A stretch of DNA of 64,000 nucleotides from Aeromonas bestiarum (GTDB lineage: Bacteria; Pseudomonadota; Gammaproteobacteria; Enterobacterales; Aeromonadaceae), in contig NZ_CDDA01000032.1 in assembly GCF_000819745.1 (NCBI RefSeq), positions 62,001 through 126,000 of the forward strand. The letters are read 5' to 3'. Of the stretch, positions 47,090-56,177 are shown in pieces (within the stretch, counting starts at the first letter, position 1; the number at the start of each line of letters is the position of its first letter). A model generated the notes under the pieces. It was given only the letters and a program-made list of their open reading frames with translations. It ran no database searches and had not been told where the DNA came from. Both the position numbers and the translations under genes were made by a program.

Positions 47090-48660
47090 CAGAGCGCACT
47101 CCCGCTTGCCAAGACTTCACCTTGATAACGACCCGTCTGCAGGCTGGCGGGCCCTTTGCGGATCACATGACGCAACAAGAACAGCTCCACCACCAGCAGG
47201 CTGGTGTAGATGAGGCTGATGGAGATGAGGCTGAACCAGATCTGGCCCGGCTGCAGCAAGGAGACCGAGGCCGAGACCGGCAGCACCTCGCTGATGGTCC
47301 AGGGCTGGCGGCCAAACTCGGCCACGAACCAGCCCGCCTCGATGGCGACCCAGGGCAGCGGAATGCTCCAGAACAGCACCCTCAGCAGGCGCGGCGATTG
47401 CACCAGCCGGCCCCGGCACAGTTGCAGGAAGGAGGCGGCAAAGAGCACGAGCAACACAACCCCTATGCCCACCATCAGCCGGAAGCTCCAGAACAGCGGC
47501 GCCACCTGGGGCACTGAATCCTCCACCGCCAGGGCGATGGCCGCCTCGTCGGCCCGAGCTATGTCTTTGGCATGGGGGGTCAGCAGCAGGCCGTAACCGA
47601 GATCCTGGCGGTGTTGCTCGAAGGTGGCGCGGGCGGCGCCGTTGCCACCGTCCTGGCGCAGCGCCGCCAGGGCACCATAGGCCAGCATGCCGCTGCGGAT
47701 GCGCACCTCGTGATCGGCCTTGAGATCCTTGATGCCGGTCACCGCCTCATCCAGGGAGCGGGTGGCTATGATGCCCATCAGATAGGGGATCTTGACGGCC
47801 GCATGGGTGGTCTCGGCGTGCTGATCGGGCCAGCCGAACAGGGTGAAGGCCGCCGGGGCTGGCTCTGTCTCCCACTCCGCCTCGATGGCGGCGAGCTTGA
47901 CCTTCTGCACCTCACCGGTGCGATAACCGGACTCGTCGCCGAGCACGATGACCGAGAGGATGGCGGCCAGACCGAAACCGGAGGCGATGGCGAAGGATCG
48001 CAGGGCGAAGCGCACCTCCATGCGGCGCAGCAGATACCAGCTGCTCACCCCCATCACGAACAGGGAGGCAGCCACGTAACCCGCCGCCACAGTGTGCACG
48101 AACTTGACCTGGGCTACCGGGTTGAACAGCACGGCGGTGACGTCGGTCAGCTCCATGCGCATCGTCATGGGATTGAACTCGGCGCCGACCGGGTTCTGCA
48201 TCCAGCCGTTGGCGATCAGGATCCAGAGGGCGGAGAGGTTGGAGCCGAGCGCCACCAGCATGGTCACCATCAGGTGCTGACCGCGGGAGAGCCTGTCCCA
48301 GCCGAAGAAGAACAGGCCCACCAGGGTGGACTCGAGGAAGAAGGCCATCAGCCCTTCCACCGCCAGGGGGGCGCCGAAGATGTCGCCGACATAGTGGGAG
48401 TAGTAGGCCCAGTTGGTGCCGAATTGAAACTCCAGGGTGATCCCCGTGGTCACCCCCATCACGAAGTTGATACCGAACAGCTTGCCCCAGAAACGGGTGA
48501 TGTCCTTGTAGATCACCTTGCCGGTCATCACGTAGGCGGATTCGGCGATCACCAGGATCCAGGACAGCCCCAGGGTGAGGGGCACAAACAGGAAGTGAAA
48601 CATGGCCGTGGCCCCGAACTGCAATCGGGACAGGCTTACCACATCATCCAGGCTAATCAT
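47089..48660 (-). CDS. cydA: Cytochrome bd-I ubiquinol oxidase subunit I
   Basis: A 523-residue subunit carrying hemes b558, b595 and d. The N-terminus [25 protein letters not shown] includes a heme-ligand His, and [12 protein letters not shown] is the conserved quinol-domain block. The long Q loop, with length near E. coli CydA (522), places it in the bd-I rather than the cyanide-insensitive CioA class. The start at 48660 ([16 protein letters not shown]) fits the family; an ATG at 48681 is also in frame. Divergent from the MocR gene. Confidence 0.96.
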   Translation of the reverse strand: MISLDDVVSLSRLQFGATAMFHFLFVPLTLGLSWILVIAESAYVMTGKVIYKDITRFWGKLFGINFVMGVTTGITLEFQFGTNWAYYSHYVGDIFGAPLAVEGLMAFFLESTLVGLFFFGWDRLSRGQHLMVTMLVALGSNLSALWILIANGWMQNPVGAEFNPMTMRMELTDVTAVLFNPVAQVKFVHTVAAGYVAASLFVMGVSSWYLLRRMEVRFALRSFAIASGFGLAAILSVIVLGDESGYRTGEVQKVKLAAIEAEWETEPAPAAFTLFGWPDQHAETTHAAVKIPYLMGIIATRSLDEAVTGIKDLKADHEVRIRSGMLAYGALAALRQDGGNGAARATFEQHRQDLGYGLLLTPHAKDIARADEAAIALAVEDSVPQVAPLFWSFRLMVGIGVVLLVLFAASFLQLCRGRLVQSPRLLRVLFWSIPLPWVAIEAGWFVAEFGRQPWTISEVLPVSASVSLLQPGQIWFSLISISLIYTSLLVVELFLLRHVIRKGPASLQTGRYQGEVLASGSAL

Positions 48661-48780
48661 GCAGGACTCTCTATGTTGCATTTAACAGACAGGTTTTCGC
48701 CTGCCAAGTACAACATGAGTCATGACACCTATAACAGATGCAGTTATATTGAAATACACCTAGAACAGTTTGAACCCGCC
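48661..48780. promoter_or_regulatory. Divergent promoter region of cydA and the MocR gene
   Basis: A 120-base AT-rich gap shared by two divergent genes. It contains the inverted repeat TATAAC-N7-GTTATA at 48730-48748, which could bind the MocR protein or an oxygen regulator. No clear FNR or ArcA site is read. Confidence 0.45.
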
Positions 48781-50232
48781 ATGTCCCGCTACGGCCAGCT
48801 GGCAGCCCTGCTGCAGCAACAGATAGAGCGCGGCGTCTGGCAACCGGGGGAGCGCATTCCCTCCATCCGCCAGAGCTGCAAGACCCACGCCCTCAGCCCC
48901 ATGACGGTGCTGCAGGCCTATCAGCTGCTGGAAAGCCGTGGCCTCATACTGGCGCGGCCCCAGTCCGGCTACTACGTCAAGGCCGCCGCCTCCCCGCTGC
49001 GGACCAGCGCGCCGCAACAGGCCCACTACAGCGGCTCGGTGGACATCAACGATCTGGTGTTCGAGGTGCTGCAGGCGAGCAAGTCCCGGGAGCTGGTGCC
49101 CCTTGGCATGGCGGTGGCGGATCCCGCCCTCTTCCCCCACCCCCAGCTCGGCCGGGCCCTGGCCAGCTGCATGCGCCGGCTCGATCCCTTCAGAACTGTC
49201 GCAGACCTTCCCCCCGGCAACGAGGCGCTGCGCCGTGCCATCGCCCAGCGCTATGCCGGTGACGGGCTGGCGGTCGATCCCCAGCAGATCATCATCACCA
49301 CAGGCGCCATGGAGGCGCTCTCCCTCGGGCTGCAGGCCCTGACCGAACCGGGGGACTGGGTGGTGGTGGAATCCCCCACCTTCTACGGCGCCCTGCAGGC
49401 CATAGAACGTTTGAAGCTCAACGTGGTGGAGATCCCGGTGATCCCCGGGGTCGGCATCGATCTCGCCCTGCTGGTGGAGGCGCTGATCCTGCGCCCCATC
49501 AAGGCGTGCTGGCTGATGGGCAACGTCCAGCACCCGCTCGGCCATACGATGCCGGACGGGCACAAGCAGGCGCTGATGGCCCTGCTCAACGAGCACCGGG
49601 TGCCGCTGGTGGAGGACGACGTCTACGCCGAGCTCTACTTCGGCCGGGAGCGGCCTCGCCCCATCAAGCATTGGGATGCGCGGGGGGACAGCTTGCTGTG
49701 CAGCTCCTGGACCAAGTGCCTGGCGCCGGGTTTTCGGGTCGGCTGGGTGGTGGCGGGGCCCCACGCCGAGCGCATCCAGCGGCTGCAGCTGATGTCGACC
49801 CTGTCGACCAATGTGCCGAGCCAGCTGGCACTCGCCGACATGCTGCGCCAGGGCGGGGTGGACGCCCACTTTCGCCGCCTGCGCCACACCCTGGCCCAGC
49901 GTCAGCAGCAGATGCGCGCCGCCCTGCTGCGCCTCTTCCCGGATGAGGTGCGCATCAGCGCCCCGGATGGCGGCTACTTCCTCTGGCTGGAGTTCGCCCC
50001 TCGCCTCGATGGCCGGGCCCTGCACGCCCAGGCACTGGCCTGCGGCTTCTCGTTGGCGCCGGGGGCGCTGTTCTCGAGCCAGGGCCAGCACAACCACTGC
50101 CTGCGCATCAACAGCTCTCATCCCTGGAGCCCGCAACTGGAAGCCGCCCTCGTCCGACTGGCGGAGCTTATCAATACCCAGCTTTCTCAAAACACGCTAT
50201 ATGACGGAAATAACTCCGTACGTGGATCATGA
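48781..50232 (+). CDS. MocR/PdxR-type regulator: GntR helix-turn-helix fused to an aminotransferase-like domain
   Basis: A 483-residue fusion. An N-terminal GntR winged helix (RYGQLAALLQQQIERGVWQPGERIPSIRQSCKTHALSPMTVLQAYQLLESRGLI) is joined to a fold type I aminotransferase domain. CSSWTKCLAPGFRVGWVV holds the PLP Lys, and VEDDVYAELYFG precedes it. Such proteins sense PLP or amino compounds. It lies divergent from cydA but a functional link to the oxidase is not shown. The frame is open far upstream on the cydA strand; 48781 is the start of the GntR domain. An ATG at 48715 is possible. Confidence 0.87.
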   Translation: MSRYGQLAALLQQQIERGVWQPGERIPSIRQSCKTHALSPMTVLQAYQLLESRGLILARPQSGYYVKAAASPLRTSAPQQAHYSGSVDINDLVFEVLQASKSRELVPLGMAVADPALFPHPQLGRALASCMRRLDPFRTVADLPPGNEALRRAIAQRYAGDGLAVDPQQIIITTGAMEALSLGLQALTEPGDWVVVESPTFYGALQAIERLKLNVVEIPVIPGVGIDLALLVEALILRPIKACWLMGNVQHPLGHTMPDGHKQALMALLNEHRVPLVEDDVYAELYFGRERPRPIKHWDARGDSLLCSSWTKCLAPGFRVGWVVAGPHAERIQRLQLMSTLSTNVPSQLALADMLRQGGVDAHFRRLRHTLAQRQQQMRAALLRLFPDEVRISAPDGGYFLWLEFAPRLDGRALHAQALACGFSLAPGALFSSQGQHNHCLRINSSHPWSPQLEAALVRLAELINTQLSQNTLYDGNNSVRGS

Positions 50233-50251
50233 ATTTGAACTCGGCTGTAAA

Positions 50252-51322
50252 TCACCTCTTTAATAGTTGGCGTAACCCGTCATATTCTCGCGGAGCTATT
50301 TTTAATAGCTCGACAATCGTTGCTTTACGCCTTTCTTCACTCATTCGCAGAAGCAGAGAGCGCAGGTCATGTTCGATACTGTCTCGCTTAGCACCACGGG
50401 CTTCAGCCATGAGATACCAATTATGTCCTTCTTCAATATTTCCCAGCTCAATATTGAGAGCACCTAACAGTGTGCATGGTCTGAAGTTATGAGGTTGCAA
50501 TGCATGAGCCTCTGCTCCCATTTGCAGAGCATCAGCAAGTTTTCCCAAGTCACGCAGCGCCCCCCCATGAGTTGTCCTAATAGCTGACTTGAGCTTCGCA
50601 TGCTCTTGGCGTTTAGCCGGAATAGCCAAGAGCAACTCAATAGCCGAGGCCGCTGCAGCACATTTTCGAAGATGTGCGCTGGCATTGACTGCTTGCCATG
50701 GATCACTGGATTTCTGGTACTCTGAAATATAAAAATCGGCTTCTATTCGATGGTAAACATGCCATATTTTATCTGTTTGATACTCCCACCCCTTAGTTTT
50801 TAGCCAGATAAAATCAATTTCAGAAAGTCGTGACTTAGCATCCAGCGCACGCAAGATATGCATCAACTGCTTGAAATAATGCTTTTCCACAAATATTTCA
50901 ATTCCAAACTTCCGGCGAAGCTCTTGGTTTTTTCTCCGATCTATAAATTTTGGATCGCTCTCACGTTTTATTTGTTCAGCTTCATATTGAGCCTGAAGCA
51001 TTTCATATTTCAAGGCTACAGCTTTCTGCTCGGCTATTCTCATAGCCTCAAATTCAAGCTGCTGCTTTTTAGCCGTAGCAATACGCTGCTCTCGCTCTAA
51101 TAAGGCGAGTCTATAAAAATCCCCTTTGGATAACGCCCCAGTAAGAAAACCAAGCAAGGCATTAAGTCCTTTAGACTCAAGATATTGTTGACTCAAAATA
51201 GACAGTTGCCGGCCTTTGCTAACAGATAAAAGCAGGTTGTTAAGCCGACCTCCACCCGTTGTTGCACTGGTTAAATCATCAACACTGTAATATTTGGCCA
51301 GCTCAACTGGAGAAGTTGACAT
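50252..51322 (-). CDS. Orphan protein with coiled coil and TPR-like repeats
   Basis: A 356-residue protein I do not recognise. Residues about 70-130 are charged and predicted coiled coil (EREQRIATAKKQQLEFEAM). The C-terminal third (about 245-320) has TPR-like helical repeats (GALRDLGKLADALQMGAEAHALQP; GALNIELGNIEEGHNWYLMAEA). No signal peptide or membrane segment is obvious. AAGGAG nine bases before the ATG at 51322 fixes the start. Its base composition is visibly AT-richer than the neighbours, and it has no functional neighbours, so recent acquisition is likely. Confidence 0.7.
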   Translation of the reverse strand: MSTSPVELAKYYSVDDLTSATTGGGRLNNLLLSVSKGRQLSILSQQYLESKGLNALLGFLTGALSKGDFYRLALLEREQRIATAKKQQLEFEAMRIAEQKAVALKYEMLQAQYEAEQIKRESDPKFIDRRKNQELRRKFGIEIFVEKHYFKQLMHILRALDAKSRLSEIDFIWLKTKGWEYQTDKIWHVYHRIEADFYISEYQKSSDPWQAVNASAHLRKCAAAASAIELLLAIPAKRQEHAKLKSAIRTTHGGALRDLGKLADALQMGAEAHALQPHNFRPCTLLGALNIELGNIEEGHNWYLMAEARGAKRDSIEHDLRSLLLRMSEERRKATIVELLKIAPREYDGLRQLLKR

Positions 51323-51565
51323 TGTGCACACTCCTTGTGCAAACGTTGATGTGGTAGTTGACATTAACATAATGTGGAATTTAGTTAATAAAACGTGTGT
51401 CGCATTTCCAACTGGTGATCCTTGCAAAGATGATGATGGCTCTACGCCATCTTGGGAGATGCAACCCTCAATCCAAAGCACCTCACTTGGCTTCTTTTAC
51501 ACTCACCAAAGACAACAAGACCCCATCACGGGGCCTCATCGATAATCCTTGTACGTGATGCGGGC

Positions 51566-52216
51566 TCAGGCCGGCTGCGCCAGCTGGGCCACCTGCCGCT
51601 CGATACTTCCCTTGAGGTTGTCATCGAGTTTCAAGGCCCGCGCCAGCTCATCCAGATAGCCGCGTTCCATGAAATGGTCCACGTCGATGGCGAGCAGGGA
51701 GGCGAGGTAGACCTCGGTGGCCTGCTCCATGTCGGTCACATCCCGGGCCAGCGCCTGCGGATCCAGGGGACGGGCCAGCTCGGCGTCAATCCAGCGCGCC
51801 GCATCGCTTTGGCCCTGCTCGGTCAGGTAGTCCTGGATCTTCTGGCGCTCGGCGGCGTCGATATGGCCGTCGGCCCGGGCCGCCGCCACCATGGCGCGCA
51901 CCAGCAGGGTGGCACGCGCATCCAGCGCCTGACCCTGCAGGGTATCGAGGGGCTGGGCAGGTTGCGCGACCCCGCTCTGCTGGGCCTGCCAATCCTGATA
52001 GAGCTTGTAGGCGAGGCCGCCGAGGGCCGCCGCGCCGCCTACCGCCGCTACCTTGCCGCCATACTTGCGCACCTTCTTGTTGCCAAGCAGCAAGGCCATG
52101 GCACCGGCAGCCAGGCCGCCCTGCGCCATGCCCTTCATCTGCGACTTGCGGCTGTCGCCGCCTTCGTTGAGCCAGCCCTTGCCAGCGCCCATTAATTGCT
52201 CCAGCATCTGTTTCAT
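51566..52216 (-). CDS. DUF533 (TerB-like) inner-membrane protein, YebE family
   Basis: A 216-residue protein: amphipathic N-terminus, a Gly/Ala-rich hydrophobic stretch (GMAQGGLAAGAMALLLGN, then AAVGGAAALGGLAYKLY) and a C-terminal DUF533/TerB-like helical domain (LVRAMVAAARADGHIDAAERQKIQDYL). E. coli YebE, induced by envelope stress, has the same layout. GGAGGT before the ATG at 52216 fixes the start. It is divergent from the EamA permease gene. Molecular function unknown. Confidence 0.85.
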   Translation of the reverse strand: MKQMLEQLMGAGKGWLNEGGDSRKSQMKGMAQGGLAAGAMALLLGNKKVRKYGGKVAAVGGAAALGGLAYKLYQDWQAQQSGVAQPAQPLDTLQGQALDARATLLVRAMVAAARADGHIDAAERQKIQDYLTEQGQSDAARWIDAELARPLDPQALARDVTDMEQATEVYLASLLAIDVDHFMERGYLDELARALKLDDNLKGSIERQVAQLAQPA

Positions 52217-52278
52217 AAGACCTCCGCTTTGCATGATTTTCCATGCTGGGCCGCGCCCACTGAACTCAAGGTGAATGG

Positions 52279-53127
52279 ATGCCACTGCCACGCCTGTTGC
52301 TGCTGACCCTGCTGACCCTGACGGCGTTCGCCGCCAACTCTGTGCTCTGCCGTCTGGCCCTGTTTGAAGAACGGATGGATCCGGCCCTGTTCACCCTGCT
52401 GCGGCTGACCAGTGGCGCCCTGGTGCTGCTCCTGCTGTGCCGGGCCCGTCAGCCGATGCCTCGCCAGGGAGACTGGGGCGGCGCCCTGGCCCTCCTCGTC
52501 TACGCTGCCGCCTTCTCCTTTGCCTATCTCACCCTGACCACGGGCACTGGCGCCCTGCTGCTGTTTGCCGCCGTTCAGCTCAGCATGCTGGCGCCCCCTC
52601 TGCTGCGCGGGGAATCTCTGCCACGGCGCCAGTGGGCCGGTCTGCTGCTCGCCATGGCGGGGCTGGTACTGCTGCTGTTGCCCGGCATCCGGGCGCCGGA
52701 TCCCCTGGGCGCGGCCCTGATGATCGCGGCCGGCATCGCTTGGGCCTGCTATACCCTGCAGGCATCGCGTTTTGCCGATCCGGTCGCCGCCAATGCCGGC
52801 CACTTCCTGCGCGCCAGCCTGCCGGCCAGCCTTCTCTATCTGCTGCTGGGTCAGCTTGAGGCCAGCCCGGCCGCCATCGGCTATGCCCTGGCCTCGGGAG
52901 CCCTCGCCTCCGGTCTGGGCTATTCACTCTGGTACCAGGTGTTGCCCCAGCTGGGGCGCACCCTGGCCGCCAGCGTGCAGTTGCTGGTGCCCCTGCTCGC
53001 GGCGCTGGCCGGTCTCATCTGGTTGGATGAGTCCTGGTCACTGCGGTTGTTATTGTCATCACTGGGCATTCTGGGGGGCATAGCCCTGGTCATAGCGGGA
53101 CGCCCCCCTTCAGGAGACAAGCCATGA
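52279..53127 (+). CDS. EamA/DMT superfamily permease
   Basis: A 282-residue inner-membrane permease with ten hydrophobic segments in two EamA repeats (about 5-130 and 145-275). The family exports or imports small metabolites and amino acids. It begins a run of tightly packed genes: its stop overlaps the next start (ATGA). The substrate is unknown. Confidence 0.84.
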   Translation: MPLPRLLLLTLLTLTAFAANSVLCRLALFEERMDPALFTLLRLTSGALVLLLLCRARQPMPRQGDWGGALALLVYAAAFSFAYLTLTTGTGALLLFAAVQLSMLAPPLLRGESLPRRQWAGLLLAMAGLVLLLLPGIRAPDPLGAALMIAAGIAWACYTLQASRFADPVAANAGHFLRASLPASLLYLLLGQLEASPAAIGYALASGALASGLGYSLWYQVLPQLGRTLAASVQLLVPLLAALAGLIWLDESWSLRLLLSSLGILGGIALVIAGRPPSGDKP

Positions 53128-53423
53128 AAATTGCCATACTGCTGCTCGGTTGCAGCCTCTCGGCCAGCCTGCTGGCCGCGGTAGAAGACAGGGAAGCCCA
53201 GCAGGCCAAACTGGATGCCGCCTGCCAGCAAGCCCAGCAACAGCTGGTCGAACAGGGCAAGAAACAGCGGATCGACGCCTGCATCAAGGCGGGTGGCAAG
53301 GCCGCCAAATGCCAGCAGGAGTTCGCCAGCTTCGGCCAGCGGGAGGGCAACAAGCGGCCCGATCTCAACAGCCTGCCCCCCTGCCAGCAGGCCGATGCCT
53401 ATCGCAAGAGTTACCGTCAATGA
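53124..53423 (+). CDS. Small secreted Cys-containing protein
   Basis: A 99-residue protein with a signal peptide ending LAAV and four Cys in the mature part (AACQQA, DACIKA, AKCQQE, PPCQQA), evenly spaced and likely to form two disulfides in the periplasm. I do not recognise the family. It overlaps the EamA permease gene and the thioesterase gene by four bases on each side, so all three are translated together. Confidence 0.6.
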   Translation: MKIAILLLGCSLSASLLAAVEDREAQQAKLDAACQQAQQQLVEQGKKQRIDACIKAGGKAAKCQQEFASFGQREGNKRPDLNSLPPCQQADAYRKSYRQ

Positions 53424-53914
53424 ACCCGGCCCCTGGAGAGAATCTGACCCCGCCCCGCGAGCTGACCCTGCAGTTCCTGGCCGAGCCCGCCGACGTCAAC
53501 TTCGGCGGCAAGGTGCACGGCGGCATGGTGATGAAGTGGATAGATCAGGCGGGCTACGCCTGCGCCGCCGGCTGGTGCGGCGGCTACGCGGTCACCGTCT
53601 ACGTGGGGGGGATCCGCTTCCTTCGCCCCATCCAGATAGGCCAGCTGGTGGAGGTGCACGCCCAGGTGATCCACACAGGCACCACCAGCATGCACCTGGC
53701 AGTGGATGTCTACAGCCGCCACCCGGCCAGCCGGGAGCGCCACAAGACCACCCACTGCATCATCATCTTCGTGGCCATGGACGAGACGGGCACACCAACC
53801 CCAGTGCCCCAGTGGCAACCTGTCTCGGCCGCCGATCGGCAGTTGCAGCAGTACGCCAAGAAACTGATGGCCCTGCGCGAGGAGATAGACAAGGAGATGC
53901 GCCAGCACCTCTGA
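53420..53914 (+). CDS. Acyl-CoA thioesterase, hotdog fold (YciA-like)
   Basis: A 164-residue single hotdog-domain thioesterase. The N-terminal catalytic region DVNFGGKVHGGMVMKWIDQAGYACA matches the YciA/acyl-CoA hydrolase family, whose Asp and Gly-rich turn act on acyl-CoAs of medium chain length. The start at 53420 overlaps the preceding gene and fits the family length; the frame continues upstream but is not conserved. Role in the cell: hydrolysis of acyl-CoA. Confidence 0.87.
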   Translation: MNPAPGENLTPPRELTLQFLAEPADVNFGGKVHGGMVMKWIDQAGYACAAGWCGGYAVTVYVGGIRFLRPIQIGQLVEVHAQVIHTGTTSMHLAVDVYSRHPASRERHKTTHCIIIFVAMDETGTPTPVPQWQPVSAADRQLQQYAKKLMALREEIDKEMRQHL

Positions 53915-53996
53915 GCCGGATCGCCCGTGACACTGGGCCGATCCCTATCCGGGTGCGGCTCTGTATAATGGCGTTTTGCCCATTACGGAGTCTGTC

Positions 53997-54152
53997 ATGT
54001 CACTGGAAAATGCCCCGCCCGAGGTCAAGCTCGCGGTGGATCTCATCGAGCTGCTGGAAACCAACCGGATCGATCCGGCGCTGGCCCTGGCAGCGCTGGC
54101 CATCGTCTCCGAGGACTATCAACGCAAGCTCAAAGAAGGCAAGGATCGCTGA
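53997..54152 (+). CDS. rsmS: Small DUF2496 regulator RsmS
   Basis: A 51-residue protein, [21 protein letters not shown] and then a second helix [18 protein letters not shown], matching the RsmS/YbaM (DUF2496) family of pleiotropic regulators, which in Pectobacterium affects exoenzyme production. It lies between the thioesterase gene and the GyrI-like gene in the same direction, with its own CATTACGGAG upstream. The gene is too short for most automatic filters. Confidence 0.85.
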   Translation: MSLENAPPEVKLAVDLIELLETNRIDPALALAALAIVSEDYQRKLKEGKDR

Positions 54153-54192
54153 GCGCGGCCGTGCTGCCGCCCCACCCCGCACAGGAGGTACA

Positions 54193-54660
54193 ATGACAGG
54201 TCCTATCCGTTTCGAAACCGGCCGCCCCATGCTGTTTGGCGGCCTGCGCCGTCACCATGCCTTCGCCCACGCCGACTTCGGCGGCCAATGGCGTGACTTC
54301 AGCGCCCTGGGCCCGTTGCCAGGCCAGCTGGGCGAGCATGCCTATGGCGTCATCTGCGGCGTGACCGCCACCCAATGCGAATACATGTGTGCGGTGGAAG
54401 TCGCCGCGCTGGAGGTGCTGCCCAAGACCCTGGGGCGAATGCGCATCGAACCCCAGAGCTATGCCGTCTTCCTGCATCAGGGGCATGTCTCGACCATGCC
54501 GAACACTTGGCAGCAGGCGCTGGACTGGCTGGCGCAGTCCGGTTACCAGTCCGCCCACAAGCCCGATTTCGAACGCTATGGCGCGGCCTTTGACCCGCAC
54601 ACCGGCAGCGGCGAGGTCGAGCTCTGGCTCGCCGTGCTGCCGCGCCAGGCCATGGCCTGA
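54193..54660 (+). CDS. GyrI-like/AraC effector-binding domain protein
   Basis: A 155-residue protein resembling the GyrI-like small-molecule-binding domain found in DNA gyrase inhibitors and at the C-terminus of AraC-type regulators (SOUL-type fold), without a DNA-binding part. Landmarks are PMLFGGLRRHHAF and the C-terminal FERYGAAFDPHTGSGEVELWLAV. A very good AGGAGGT precedes the start. It may titrate a drug or inhibit gyrase, but no direct evidence exists. Confidence 0.72.
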   Translation: MTGPIRFETGRPMLFGGLRRHHAFAHADFGGQWRDFSALGPLPGQLGEHAYGVICGVTATQCEYMCAVEVAALEVLPKTLGRMRIEPQSYAVFLHQGHVSTMPNTWQQALDWLAQSGYQSAHKPDFERYGAAFDPHTGSGEVELWLAVLPRQAMA

Positions 54661-54690
54661 GGCTGACCCCTCGACGGCGAGCCCAACCAT

Positions 54691-55533
54691 TCAGGCAGGC
54701 CCCATCACCTGGTCGCACAGGCTGATGAGGGCCTCGCCGAGGCGAGTCAGCGGCTCGCCGCGCTCCGCCCCCAGGTGCAGTGCCAACTCCACCGGCGCCA
54801 CCGCCGGCCAGTGGCTCAGCGCCCGCTGATCCGGTTGCAGCAGCCGTCTTGGCAACAGACTGACCCCGATCCCCGCACTCACGGCCCCCTGCAAACTGGC
54901 GAGGCTGGCGCTGACATAGGCGATGCGCCAGCGCAGTCCCTTTCCATCGAGCGCCTCGGTGATCTGCCGCCGATAGAGCCCCTCGCTCGGGAACACCACC
55001 AGCGGCAGAGGGTCTCGCTCGCTGGCGGGCCAGTCGCGACTGTCGACCCAGGCCAGGGGTTCACGCCAACTGGCGAGCGGCGCCCCCTGCCCCCGCGCCT
55101 GCTTGACCAGCGCCAAGTCCAGCTCGCCAGCCTCGAACCGCTGCCAGATCTCGTGGCTGAGGCCGCTGTGCACCTCCAGCCGTACCTGCGGATAGTCGCG
55201 GGCAAAGGCCGCCAGCACAGGGGCCATGGCGCCGGCGGCGAAGTCCTCCGGCACCCCCAGGCTCAGTTGCAGGCTCCCTTCGGTCACCTGCTCCTCGGCC
55301 TGCATCAGCAGTGCCAGGATGCGGCGAGCCAGCCCCAACAGCTTTTCACCCTCCGCCGTGGTCACCACCTGGCGGCCGGAGCGGTCAAGCAGCGGGCAAC
55401 CGAGTTGCTGCTCGAGGCGCCGCATCTGCTGACTGATGGTGGACTGGGTCAGGTGCACCCGCTCACCGGCGCGGGTGAAGCTGCCGGTGTCGACGATGGC
55501 GACGAAGCTGCGCAGCAACAGGGGATCCAGCAT
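54691..55533 (-). CDS. LysR-family transcriptional regulator
   Basis: A 280-residue LysR regulator with a complete helix-turn-helix (LLLRSFVAIVDTGSFTRAGERVHLTQSTISQQMRRLEQQLG) and effector domain. The start at 55533 fits the family; an in-frame ATG lies four codons upstream. It is divergent from the deaminase-NimT-like pair, a common arrangement for a LysR protein and its target, so it probably controls that pair. Ligand unknown. Confidence 0.85.
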   Translation of the reverse strand: MLDPLLLRSFVAIVDTGSFTRAGERVHLTQSTISQQMRRLEQQLGCPLLDRSGRQVVTTAEGEKLLGLARRILALLMQAEEQVTEGSLQLSLGVPEDFAAGAMAPVLAAFARDYPQVRLEVHSGLSHEIWQRFEAGELDLALVKQARGQGAPLASWREPLAWVDSRDWPASERDPLPLVVFPSEGLYRRQITEALDGKGLRWRIAYVSASLASLQGAVSAGIGVSLLPRRLLQPDQRALSHWPAVAPVELALHLGAERGEPLTRLGEALISLCDQVMGPA

Positions 55534-55643
55534 GGGGCACTCCATTTACAAAACCACTGAATGCCATTCTATCATTTAATTTCCCCATGGCTGGATCCCC
55601 CGCTAGGCTGGTCTGCTCCCCTCATTGGCTCAAGGTCTTTCTC

Positions 55644-56177
55644 ATGTCCCATACCCCTGTCGACTCCACAGGCACTCGCCTTGTCTCCTCGCTGACCGCC
55701 CTCACGGATCCCGCCCATCAAGGGTGGCTGGAGCAGGCGTTGCAGCTGGCCCTCTACAACCGCCGGCAGGGTGGTCGCCCCTTCGCCGCCCTGCTGGTGC
55801 AGGATGGGCAACTGGTGGCGAGCGCCGTCAACGCCATGCATCTGGACGGCGACCCCACCCGCCATGCGGAGCTGGAGGCCCTGCGCCAGGCCAGCCAGGT
55901 GGGGCCGCTGGCGGGGGCCATCGTCTATGCCAGCGGTCACCCCTGCCCCATGTGCCTGAGCGCCCTGGTGATGAACGGCATTCGCGCCGTCTATTACGCC
56001 TTCGACAATCAGGATGCGGCCCCCTTCGGCTTTGACAGCACATCGAGCTATGACAAGCTGCGACTGCCCCTCAAGCCGCCCCCCCTGCCCCTCATCAAGC
56101 TGCCGAGCTCCATCAGCGCCGCCTGCCTCTATGGCGATGAGGCTCCCAAGCCGCAGGCGGAGCCGGCTCATGAGTAA
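55644..56177 (+). CDS. Nucleoside/guanine deaminase-like zinc enzyme
   Basis: A 177-residue cytidine/deoxycytidylate deaminase-superfamily protein. Zinc ligands are His in RHAELEAL (with the catalytic Glu) and two Cys in PCPMC. The long C-terminal extension and the GRPFAALLV start resemble guanine deaminase or tRNA adenosine deaminase relatives, but not TadA itself. The last eight bases overlap the following MFS gene, so the two are coupled and perhaps handle one compound. Confidence 0.8.
   Translation: MSHTPVDSTGTRLVSSLTALTDPAHQGWLEQALQLALYNRRQGGRPFAALLVQDGQLVASAVNAMHLDGDPTRHAELEALRQASQVGPLAGAIVYASGHPCPMCLSALVMNGIRAVYYAFDNQDAAPFGFDSTSSYDKLRLPLKPPPLPLIKLPSSISAACLYGDEAPKPQAEPAHE

Noticed and set aside
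47572..48780. An upstream in-frame extension of the MocR gene across cydA
   Set aside because: It would overlap cydA on the other strand over its full length; the GntR domain begins only at 48781, and the extension is low in complexity.
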